A stretch of DNA of 57,380 nt from Algibacter_G agarivorans. Its GTDB lineage: Bacteria > Bacteroidota > Bacteroidia > Flavobacteriales > Flavobacteriaceae. How positions within the stretch are numbered: position 1 is the first letter of the stretch; each line of letters opens with the position of its first letter. The stretch is taken from the NCBI RefSeq assembly GCF_039543245.1, contig NZ_BAABJJ010000043.1, positions 1 to 57,380 on the forward strand. The letters run 5' to 3'. The notes beneath the pieces were generated by a model. That model did no database searches and had not been told where the DNA came from. It worked only from the letters and a program-made list of their open reading frames with translations. Below, piece by piece: positions 50,136-57,380 of the stretch. The position numbers and the translations under genes are program-made.

Positions 50136-50184
50136 TATACGATGAAATTTATTTTTATTTTTCAAAATTGAATTTCATCGTATA
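50136..50184. repeat. Perfect 14-bp stem-loop before glmS
   Basis: TATACGATGAAATT (50136-50149) pairs exactly with AATTTCATCGTATA (50171-50184) around a 21-base loop. No T run follows on the plus strand, so it is either a weak terminator of the DUF4270 transcript, an RNA-stability element or a regulatory site for glmS, whose ATG is 93 bases later. It does not resemble the glmS ribozyme. Confidence 0.7.
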
Positions 50185-50277
50185 AAACAAGGACTTCATA
50201 TAATAATTGTTTTTCATTAGCATTTATTTCACATATTTGTTTTTGAAATAAAAACCCCAAAATTAAATTTAGAAAAT

Positions 50278-52131
50278 ATGTGCGGAATTGTAGGATATAT
50301 TGGCCCCAGAGAAGCTTACCCAATTATTATTGAAGGACTTAAGCGATTAGAGTATAGAGGATATGACAGTGCTGGAATTGCCCTATTTGATGGCACAGAC
50401 CTTAAAGTTTCTAAAACAAAAGGGAAAGTAGTAGATTTAGAAAATCGTTCTGAAAAAGAAATTACTAAAAACGGAAATGTAGGTATTGGACACACACGTT
50501 GGGCAACCCATGGTGTGCCGAATGATGTCAATTCACATCCCCATGTTTCAAACTCAGGCGAATTAGTAATCATCCATAATGGTATTATTGAAAACTACGA
50601 TTCACTTAAACAAGAATTAATTTCTAGAGGTTATACTTTTCAATCCGATACAGATACAGAAGTACTTATCAATTTAATTGAAGATGTAAAAAAACAACAA
50701 AACGTAAAACTTGGTAAAGCAGTACAAATTGCATTAAACCAAGTAATAGGCGCGTATGCCATTGCCGTTTTTGATAAAAACAAACCAGAAGAAGTAGTTG
50801 TGGCACGTCTAGGAAGTCCATTAGCTATTGGGATTGGTGAAAATGAAGATGAGTTTTTTATTGCTAGTGATGCTTCTCCTTTTTTAGAATACACTAAAAA
50901 TGCTGTGTATTTAGAAGATGAAGAAATGGCTGTTATTAGATTTCATAAAGGCATAAAAATTAGAAAAATCAAAGATGATTCTTTGGTAGATACTTACGTT
51001 CAAAAACTTCAAATCAATTTAGAGCAAATTGAAAAAGGTGGTTTTGACCATTTCATGCTTAAAGAAATTCACGAGCAACCTAAAGCTATAACAGACACCT
51101 ATAGAGGTAGGTTGCTAAGAAACGAAGCTATTATAAAAATGGCAGGTGTAGAAGACAACATGAAAAAGTTTCTTAATGCCAATCGTATTATTATAGTAGC
51201 ATGTGGAACATCATGGCACGCAGGTTTAGTGGCTGAATATATTTTTGAAGATTTAGCAAGAATTCCTGTAGAAGTGGAATATGCCTCAGAATTCAGATAC
51301 CGTAATCCAGTTATTAATGAAAATGATGTAGTTATTGCCATTTCACAATCTGGTGAAACCGCAGACACTTTAGCCGCTATTAAACTAGCAAAATCTAAAG
51401 GTGCTTTTGTATTTGGAGTTTGTAACGTTGTTGGCTCATCCATTGCAAGAGAATCTGATGCTGGTGCTTACACACATGCTGGACCAGAAATAGGTGTAGC
51501 ATCAACAAAAGCATTTACCACTCAAATTACCGTATTAACATTAATCGCATTAAGATTAGCTAGAGCAAAAGGCACTATTAGCAGCTCAGATTTCCGTCAG
51601 CATTTATTAGAACTAGAAATGATTCCTAAGAAAGTTGAAAAAGCATTAAAATCTGATGCCAACATTAAAACCATTGCTAATGTTTATAAAGGCGTTAGTA
51701 ATTTTCTATACTTAGGAAGAGGATACAATTTCCCAGTAGCCTTAGAAGGTGCACTTAAATTAAAAGAGATTTCGTATATACATGCAGAAGGTTATCCAGC
51801 AGCAGAAATGAAGCATGGCCCTATTGCTTTGATAGATGAAAACATGCCAATTGTTGTCATAGCAACAAAAAAAGGACATTACGAAAAAGTGGTTAGTAAT
51901 ATCCAGGAAATAAAATCTAGAAAAGGAAAAATTATAGGTATTGTAACTGAAGGAGATACGCAAGTTAGAGCACTAGCTGACCATGTCATTGAAGTTCCAG
52001 AGACATTAGAATCACTATCACCTTTACTTACCACTATTCCTTTGCAATTATTATCATACCATATAGCAGTTATGTTAGATAAAAATGTAGACCAACCAAG
52101 AAATCTAGCAAAATCTGTAACTGTAGAGTAA
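50278..52131 (+). CDS. glmS: Glutamine-fructose-6-phosphate aminotransferase (isomerizing)
   Basis: GlmS makes glucosamine-6-phosphate, the entry point to peptidoglycan and LPS amino sugars. The 617-residue protein starts MCGIVGYIGPREAYPIIIEG, with the nucleophile C2 of the glutaminase domain, followed by GHTRWATHG and HNGIIENYD. Two SIS domains hold the sugar-phosphate site (ACGTSWHAGL, AISQSGETADTLAA, GRGYNFPVALEGALKLKEIS) and the C-terminal NLAKSVTVE. It is complete. A strong terminator follows at 52156-52194. Confidence 0.97.
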   Translation: MCGIVGYIGPREAYPIIIEGLKRLEYRGYDSAGIALFDGTDLKVSKTKGKVVDLENRSEKEITKNGNVGIGHTRWATHGVPNDVNSHPHVSNSGELVIIHNGIIENYDSLKQELISRGYTFQSDTDTEVLINLIEDVKKQQNVKLGKAVQIALNQVIGAYAIAVFDKNKPEEVVVARLGSPLAIGIGENEDEFFIASDASPFLEYTKNAVYLEDEEMAVIRFHKGIKIRKIKDDSLVDTYVQKLQINLEQIEKGGFDHFMLKEIHEQPKAITDTYRGRLLRNEAIIKMAGVEDNMKKFLNANRIIIVACGTSWHAGLVAEYIFEDLARIPVEVEYASEFRYRNPVINENDVVIAISQSGETADTLAAIKLAKSKGAFVFGVCNVVGSSIARESDAGAYTHAGPEIGVASTKAFTTQITVLTLIALRLARAKGTISSSDFRQHLLELEMIPKKVEKALKSDANIKTIANVYKGVSNFLYLGRGYNFPVALEGALKLKEISYIHAEGYPAAEMKHGPIALIDENMPIVVIATKKGHYEKVVSNIQEIKSRKGKIIGIVTEGDTQVRALADHVIEVPETLESLSPLLTTIPLQLLSYHIAVMLDKNVDQPRNLAKSVTVE

Positions 52132-52155
52132 AAAAATTACTTTAATAAATATTTT

Positions 52156-52194
52156 AAAAATTGCCATGTTTTAATGTGAAACATGGCAATTTTT
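52156..52194 (+). terminator. Intrinsic terminator of glmS
   Basis: AAAAATTGCCATGTTT pairs with AAACATGGCAATTTT across a 7-base loop, followed by T-rich sequence. Confidence 0.9.
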
Positions 52195-52348
52195 ACTTTT
52201 ACCCCCTATTTTTTGCCTATTTGACAATAAACCGTAAGATTTTTTGTTAAAATATACTATGCGTGCATAATTTTTTTATATTTTTAGCCAATAGGATAAT
52301 ATCAGTTTTTATATTATCTTGTTATTAAACTTAAACTTTAATTACTAA

Positions 52349-55168
52349 ATGAAGACAATTCTCCCCTTTTTAATGCTGTTGTTTTGTGGTTTATCATTTT
52401 CACAAACAACTATAACTGGCTCAGTAGTCGATGATAATAACCAGCCTATTCCTGGAGCAAATATTATTATTCTTGGAACCTCAACAGGTACTGTTACCGA
52501 TTTCGATGGTAATTTTACACTAACTTACGATCAAGACCCTCCTTTTTCAGTTCAAGCAAGTAGTGTTGGTTTTGAGTCTGCTCAAGAACAAGTAATTTCA
52601 AGCAATCAATTCTTGACTTTCATACTTAATGAAGGTACGTCTTTAGATGAAATTGTAATTTCAGCGTCCAGAACACCTGAAAGTGTTAGAGAATCTCCAG
52701 TTACTATTGAAAGATTTGATGCTAAAGACATTCAATTTGCAACCACACCTGACTTTTATTCAAGTTTGGAAAATTTAAAAGGGGTAGATGTCAATAAAGG
52801 AAGTTTAACTTTTAATGCTGTTAATACACGTGGATTTGCGACTTTTGCTAATACACGATTTGTTCAACTCGTTGATGGTATGGATAACTCACTACCAGGA
52901 TTAAATTTTGCTTTAGGTAACATATTAGGATTAAGCGAACTGGATATAAGTAGCGTAGAAATATTACCAGGTGCCTCTTCAGCTCTTTATGGTGCCAATG
53001 CCTTTAATGGCATTTTATTCATGACTAGCAAAGACCCATTTTTACATCAAGGAGTAAGTGCTTATGTTAAAACAGGATTGACGATACAGGATGAAGCTGG
53101 AGATAATCAATTTCATGATTTTGGATTTCGTGCTGCGCATGCATTTAGTGATAAATTTGCAGCAAAAGCGTCATTTTCTTATTTAAGAGGTACTGATTGG
53201 TTTGCATCAGATAACAACCAATATACACTAGGAGCAGTAGGAACAGCAGATGCTATAACCCCTTTTAGATCAGGACCTGCTCATGATGGATTAAATATAT
53301 ATGGAGACGAAGTAGCTTTAGCAGCAAATGGAACTGGTCAACCACAAAACCTAAATGAAGTTGCTCAATTTTTAGAAGCTAATGGAATTTTACCAACAGG
53401 TGCAAGTGCATTAGTTCCAGCTGTAAATGTAGCAAGAACAGGCTACAAAGAATCTGATTTAACCGACTATAAAGCTGAAAGTATAAAGGCCTACTTTACC
53501 TTAAACTACAGACCTTTTGGAAACAACACAGAAGTTATTTGGAGTTCTAAAATAGGAAAAGGCTCATCAATATACCAAGGTTCTAATAGATATGCCATAA
53601 AAGATTTCGCCTTGCAACAGCACAAATTAGAATTTAGAGGTGATAATTTTTTCCTTAGAGGCTATACAACTATAGAAAATGCTGGTGACTCATATGACAT
53701 GCGTTTTACAGGAATTAACATGAATAAAGTAGGAGCTTCAGAATGGTTTGGTGCTTATGCAGCGGCTTATGCACAAGGCGCTGGACAAATATTAGGTGGT
53801 GGTGGAAACCCAGGTGACCCTGCTGCTCAGTCTCAATTACATGCAGGTGCAAGAGTTTTTGCAGATGCTAATTATACACCGCAACCAGGAACTCCTGAAT
53901 TTATATCTCTTTTTAATAAAGTTACAAATGATCCTAACATCTCAACTGGTTCTAAATTAGTAGACGAATCTAAAATGAATGTTGCTGAAGGAAATTACAA
54001 TTTTAAAGATTTACTAAACAATGTTATAGATTTACAAATTGGTGGACAATACAGACAATACTCATTGAATTCTAGTGGTACTGTGTTTACAGATTACGAT
54101 GGATCGATAGATTATAGCGAATATGGCGCTTATTTACAAGGCATTAAAAAATTGATGGATGACCGATTAAAAATAACAGCTTCAATACGTTATGATAAAA
54201 ATGAGTTTTTTGATGGTAGCTACTCTCCAAGACTTTCTTTAGTATATGCCGCTGGAGAAAATAAACAACATAATTTTAGGGCTTCCTTACAAACAGGGTT
54301 TAGAAATCCAGATACACAAGCGCTATTTATTGGGTTTGATGTTGGTAGAGCAATTCTAGTAGGAGCCGCTCCTGATAATTTAGATAGAAGATTACCTAAT
54401 ACAACTTTAACAGGAAGAGATGCATATTCCAATTCTTATACATTAACTTCATTACAAGCATTTGGAGCTAGCGGAGGTACCACATCTTTAAATCCTGTAA
54501 ATGGCACAGGTATTACACCTCTTGCTGAACAAGAAAAAGTTACAGCAGTTGATGTTGGATATCGTGGTAAAATAAGTTTTTTAACCGTTGATTTTAACGC
54601 CTATTATAACACTTATGACAACTTTAGTGCTCAAAAATTTGTTGTTACACCAAAAACTGGTTCGGTAACTGATGCATCAGGGGTTATTGATATTGCAACA
54701 GGAAACTATAAAGTTTTTAACGTATATACAAATTCGTCAGCAGACATAAGTTCCTATGGAGGTGTTATTGGTTTATCTACAAAAATTGCTAAAGAATTTG
54801 ATTTTGGAGTAAATTACACATATGCAAAATTAGATTTTGATCAATCAACTGATCCAGATTTTAGTGCAGGATTTAATACACCCGAACATAAAGTTAAAGT
54901 ATCATTAGGGAATCCTGAATTATTTAAAAACTTCGGATTCAATATTAATGGTCGTTGGAGTGATAAATATTTCTGGCAAGCTGGTATAGCCAATGCTATG
55001 ATATCTGCAAGAACAGTAGTTGATGCTCAAATAAACTATTCAGTGCCTTCCATGAAATCTACATTCAAAATTGGAGGAACTAATTTAGGAGGAAAAGAAT
55101 ATCAAAGTGCTGTTGGATCTCCATATATTGGATCCCAATATTTTATCTCTTGGACCATAAACAATTAA
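52349..55168 (+). CDS. TonB-dependent receptor with CarboxypepD_reg-like domain
   Basis: A 939-residue outer-membrane receptor. A signal peptide (MKTILPFLMLLFCGLSFSQ) precedes a carboxypeptidase-regulatory-like domain (TTITGSVVDDNNQPIPGANI, GTSTGTVTDFDGNFTLTY). The plug follows (LDEIVISASRTPESVRESP, NTRGFATFANTRFVQLVDGM, VEILPGASSALYGANAFNGI). A large barrel contains YEFNLKGVD-like patterns and ends QYFISWTINN. No SusD gene follows, so it is not a classical SusC; substrate unknown. It is monocistronic, with a terminator after it. Confidence 0.92.
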   Translation: MKTILPFLMLLFCGLSFSQTTITGSVVDDNNQPIPGANIIILGTSTGTVTDFDGNFTLTYDQDPPFSVQASSVGFESAQEQVISSNQFLTFILNEGTSLDEIVISASRTPESVRESPVTIERFDAKDIQFATTPDFYSSLENLKGVDVNKGSLTFNAVNTRGFATFANTRFVQLVDGMDNSLPGLNFALGNILGLSELDISSVEILPGASSALYGANAFNGILFMTSKDPFLHQGVSAYVKTGLTIQDEAGDNQFHDFGFRAAHAFSDKFAAKASFSYLRGTDWFASDNNQYTLGAVGTADAITPFRSGPAHDGLNIYGDEVALAANGTGQPQNLNEVAQFLEANGILPTGASALVPAVNVARTGYKESDLTDYKAESIKAYFTLNYRPFGNNTEVIWSSKIGKGSSIYQGSNRYAIKDFALQQHKLEFRGDNFFLRGYTTIENAGDSYDMRFTGINMNKVGASEWFGAYAAAYAQGAGQILGGGGNPGDPAAQSQLHAGARVFADANYTPQPGTPEFISLFNKVTNDPNISTGSKLVDESKMNVAEGNYNFKDLLNNVIDLQIGGQYRQYSLNSSGTVFTDYDGSIDYSEYGAYLQGIKKLMDDRLKITASIRYDKNEFFDGSYSPRLSLVYAAGENKQHNFRASLQTGFRNPDTQALFIGFDVGRAILVGAAPDNLDRRLPNTTLTGRDAYSNSYTLTSLQAFGASGGTTSLNPVNGTGITPLAEQEKVTAVDVGYRGKISFLTVDFNAYYNTYDNFSAQKFVVTPKTGSVTDASGVIDIATGNYKVFNVYTNSSADISSYGGVIGLSTKIAKEFDFGVNYTYAKLDFDQSTDPDFSAGFNTPEHKVKVSLGNPELFKNFGFNINGRWSDKYFWQAGIANAMISARTVVDAQINYSVPSMKSTFKIGGTNLGGKEYQSAVGSPYIGSQYFISWTINN

Positions 55169-55207
55169 TTATTTCTAAAAAGAATTTATGATAAAATACA
55201 ATTTTAA

Positions 55208-55236
55208 AACACCTTCTAATAGAAGGTGTTTTTTTT
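55208..55236 (+). terminator. Intrinsic terminator of the TonB receptor gene
   Basis: AACACCTTCT, loop AAT, AGAAGGTGTT followed by a run of T. Confidence 0.9.
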
Positions 55237-55261
55237 GGAATAAAAAAGCTTTAAAAACAAC

Positions 55262-55291
55262 TTTCATTTTAAATTAAAAAATATATCTTTG
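55262..55291 (+). promoter_or_regulatory. Promoter of atpD
   Basis: TTTC (55262-55265), an 18-base spacer and TATCTTTG (55284-55291): one change from consensus. Predicted leader about 54 bases, ending at the atpD ATG. Confidence 0.6.
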
Positions 55292-55351
55292 CACGCGAAA
55301 ACTTGAAGTGTTTTCTTAGAATTAAAACGCATAATATTAAACAAATAGGTA

Positions 55352-56860
55352 ATGGCTAAAGTTACAGGTAAAGTTGCACAAATAGTAGGACCGGTTATTG
55401 ATGTTGCATTCAGTGCAGGTTCAGAACTTCCAAAAATTTATGATTCCTTAGAAATTAAAAGACCTGATGGTTCTTTGTTAGTATTAGAAGTACAGTCTCA
55501 CATTGGTGAAGATACTGTACGTACTGTTGCTATGGATTCTTCAGATGGTTTAAGTAGAGGAACAGAAGTTACTGCAACAGGAGCTCCTATTCAAATGCCG
55601 ATTGGAGATGATGTTTATGGACGTTTGTTTAATGTAATTGGAGATGCTATTGATGGTCTTGGAAATTTACCTAAAGCTGGAAAAGCTGGGTTACCAATTC
55701 ACCGTCAAGCCCCTAAGTTTGAAGATTTATCAACCTCTACTGAAGTTTTATTTACAGGTATTAAGGTAATCGATTTAATTGAGCCTTATGCAAAAGGTGG
55801 TAAAATTGGTTTATTTGGTGGTGCTGGTGTAGGTAAAACAGTATTAATTCAAGAGTTGATTAACAATATAGCAAAAGGTCACGGTGGTTTATCAGTATTT
55901 GCTGGAGTAGGCGAAAGAACTCGTGAAGGAAATGACCTTTTAAGAGAGATGTTAGAATCTGGAATTATCCGTTATGGTGATGATTTTATGCATTCTATGG
56001 AAGATGGTGGATGGGATTTATCTAAAGTTGATAAATCTAAAATGAAAGAATCAAAAGCAACGTTTGTATTCGGACAAATGAATGAGCCTCCTGGAGCACG
56101 TGCACGTGTTGCATTATCAGGTTTAACTATTGCTGAATATTTTCGTGATGGTGCTGGTGAAGGACAAGGAAAAGATGTTCTTTTCTTTGTAGATAATATC
56201 TTCCGTTTTACACAAGCTGGTTCTGAGGTATCTGCATTATTAGGACGTATGCCTTCTGCGGTAGGTTACCAACCAACATTAGCAACAGAGATGGGTGCGA
56301 TGCAAGAGCGTATTACTTCAACAAAAAGAGGCTCTATTACATCTGTACAAGCGGTTTACGTACCTGCGGATGATTTAACGGATCCTGCTCCTGCTACAAC
56401 TTTTGCTCACTTAGATGCAACAACAGTATTATCACGTAAAATTGCTGAGTTAGGTATTTATCCAGCGGTTGACCCGTTAGATTCTACGTCAAGAATTTTA
56501 ACTGCTGATATTTTAGGACAAGAACATTATGCTTGTGCGCAACGCGTAAAAGAGTTATTACAACGTTACAAAGAATTACAAGATATTATTGCTATTCTTG
56601 GTATGGAAGAATTATCTGAAGAAGATAAATTAGCTGTAGGTAGAGCAAGACGTGTACAACGTTTCTTATCTCAACCGTTCCACGTAGCTGAGCAATTTAC
56701 TGGTATTCCTGGTGTATTAGTTGATATTAAAGAAACTATTAAAGGTTTTAATATGATTATGGATGGCGAATTAGACCGCTTACCAGAAGCAGCATTTAAC
56801 CTTAAAGGAACCATTGAAGAAGCTATTGAGGCTGGAGATAAAATGCTTGCCGAGGCATAG
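55352..56860 (+). CDS. atpD: F1F0 ATP synthase subunit beta
   Basis: The catalytic subunit of the F1 ATPase. The 502-residue protein has the N-terminal beta barrel (GKVAQIVGPVIDVAFS), the P-loop GLFGGAGVGKTVLIQ, the catalytic-glutamate segment GVGERTREGNDL, the Walker B strand VLFFVDNIFRFTQAGSEVSA and the conserved AVDPLDSTSRIL. All catalytic residues are present. In this genome atpD and atpC are separate from any other atp gene in the window, as is usual in Bacteroidetes. It has its own promoter, and the next gene, atpC, is 102 bases downstream across two hairpin repeats. Confidence 0.98.
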   Translation: MAKVTGKVAQIVGPVIDVAFSAGSELPKIYDSLEIKRPDGSLLVLEVQSHIGEDTVRTVAMDSSDGLSRGTEVTATGAPIQMPIGDDVYGRLFNVIGDAIDGLGNLPKAGKAGLPIHRQAPKFEDLSTSTEVLFTGIKVIDLIEPYAKGGKIGLFGGAGVGKTVLIQELINNIAKGHGGLSVFAGVGERTREGNDLLREMLESGIIRYGDDFMHSMEDGGWDLSKVDKSKMKESKATFVFGQMNEPPGARARVALSGLTIAEYFRDGAGEGQGKDVLFFVDNIFRFTQAGSEVSALLGRMPSAVGYQPTLATEMGAMQERITSTKRGSITSVQAVYVPADDLTDPAPATTFAHLDATTVLSRKIAELGIYPAVDPLDSTSRILTADILGQEHYACAQRVKELLQRYKELQDIIAILGMEELSEEDKLAVGRARRVQRFLSQPFHVAEQFTGIPGVLVDIKETIKGFNMIMDGELDRLPEAAFNLKGTIEEAIEAGDKMLAEA

Positions 56861-56870
56861 CCGAAGCAAG

Positions 56871-56944
56871 TGCTGAATTTATTTCAGCATCTTTTAAATT
56901 GAACCTTGAATAACATTAAACAGACCCTGAAATAAATTCAGGGT
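56871..56944. repeat. Two inverted hairpin repeats between atpD and atpC
   Basis: TGCTGAA-TTTAT-TTCAGCA (56871-56889) and ACCCTGAA-ATAAA-TTCAGGGT (56924-56944). They share the CTGAA-N5-TTCAG core, but the loops TTTAT and ATAAA are complementary, so the two copies are in opposite orientation. The first also resembles the copy at the end of bioF. Confidence 0.75.
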
Positions 56945-56962
56945 AGTAAAACAAGTTTTACT

Positions 56963-57241
56963 ATGTATTTAGAAATTGTATCACCTGAAGCCACTTTATT
57001 TAGCGGAGAAGTAACTAGCATTTATGTTCCTGGAGTTAACGGTGACTTTGAAATGTTAAATAATCACGCGCCTATTGTTTCTTTATTAAAAGAAGGGGTT
57101 GTAAAAATCTCTGGAAATATTGAATTAGACGAAGAGGTTCAAGATAAATTCACCAAAGGAGACAAAGGGACAACTTTACTAAAGATTAACTCTGGAACTT
57201 TAGAAATGAAAAACAATAAAGTGATTGTTCTAGCCGATTAA
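56963..57241 (+). CDS. atpC: F1F0 ATP synthase subunit epsilon (short form)
   Basis: The epsilon subunit links the F1 central stalk to the c ring. The 92-residue protein covers only the N-terminal beta sandwich: MYLEIVSPEATLFSGEVTSI, YVPGVNGDFEMLNNHAPIVS and LKINSGTLEMKNNKVIVLAD. The two C-terminal helices that inhibit ATP hydrolysis in E. coli are missing; this short form is the usual one in Bacteroidetes as I recall. It is in the atpD operon, separated from atpD by hairpin repeats and followed by a strong terminator. Confidence 0.95.
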   Translation: MYLEIVSPEATLFSGEVTSIYVPGVNGDFEMLNNHAPIVSLLKEGVVKISGNIELDEEVQDKFTKGDKGTTLLKINSGTLEMKNNKVIVLAD

Positions 57242-57264
57242 ATTTTTATTTTAAAATTATATAT

Positions 57265-57296
57265 AAAAACGCGAAGCAGATGCTTCGCGTTTTTTG
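57265..57296 (+). terminator. Intrinsic terminator of atpDC
   Basis: AAAACGCGAAG, a CAGATG loop and CTTCGCGTTTT followed by T: an 8-bp GC-rich stem closed by A/T pairs, 24 bases after the atpC stop. Confidence 0.92.
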
Positions 57297-57380
57297 TTTT
57301 AGTCACTTTAATTAGGCACTTTCAGATACACACAAATACTTGTAAATCAGCGATATAATTCGTAAATTAGAATAAACAAA

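Overview
The window reads as a chromosomal segment of a member of the Bacteroidota, most likely a marine Flavobacteriaceae. The evidence is AT-rich DNA, several secreted proteins with type IX secretion (T9SS) C-terminal sorting domains, a PorZ-like T9SS component, TonB-dependent receptors, Bacteroidetes-type promoters (TTTG-N19-TANNTTTG, well preserved before the tRNA and before the gene at 19404), and families typical of flavobacteria (DUF4270, DUF2007, DUF6268-like, THC0290_0291-like). No species is assigned.

Layout. 0.2-7.2 kb is a biotin operon: bioF, a DUF2007 protein, bioD, a TIM-barrel lipoprotein, bioA, a divergent ketoacyl-synthase-like protein and bioB. No bioC, bioH or bioG is visible, so the ketosynthase-like protein is the obvious candidate for a pimelate-related step. 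It is followed by a JmjC/cupin protein, a small barrel protein, recX and a large T9SS cargo protein. 12.2-17.7 kb is a tight minus-strand operon porZ-recO-TonB receptor. gdhA and a divergent outer-membrane-type protein follow, then small genes (DUF4163/DUF3298 lipoprotein, DinB-like, ArsC-like) and a membrane-anchored AraC regulator.

23.7-36.0 kb looks accessory. It has 1.35 kb of gene-free repeats that include dif-like sites, and a frameshifted transposase-like remnant. A 1005-residue secreted protein is divergent from a transmembrane TPR-HTH regulator. A barrel gene is bracketed by an imperfect direct repeat. A minus-strand cassette follows: an exported isoaspartyl methyltransferase, an archaeal-type S-adenosylmethionine synthetase and an APC permease. 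The block ends at a tRNA-Asn gene with its own promoter and terminator.

36-57 kb returns to core functions: rseP, a SCO protein, a LamG-containing T9SS protein, the minus-strand group panC-panD-flippase-like-esterase-like-radA, and divergent from it a half-length glycogen-synthase-like gene, a DUF4270 lipoprotein and glmS. A TonB receptor and atpD-atpC close the window.

A second layer runs through the whole window: small hairpin repeats, notably a family with the core CTGAA-N5-TTCAG. One copy lies in frame inside bioF, one supplies the bioF stop codon, and copies lie before the ketosynthase gene and between atpD and atpC. Family names come from recognition of the translated sequence without database searches. 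GC statements rest on a few hand-counted lines.
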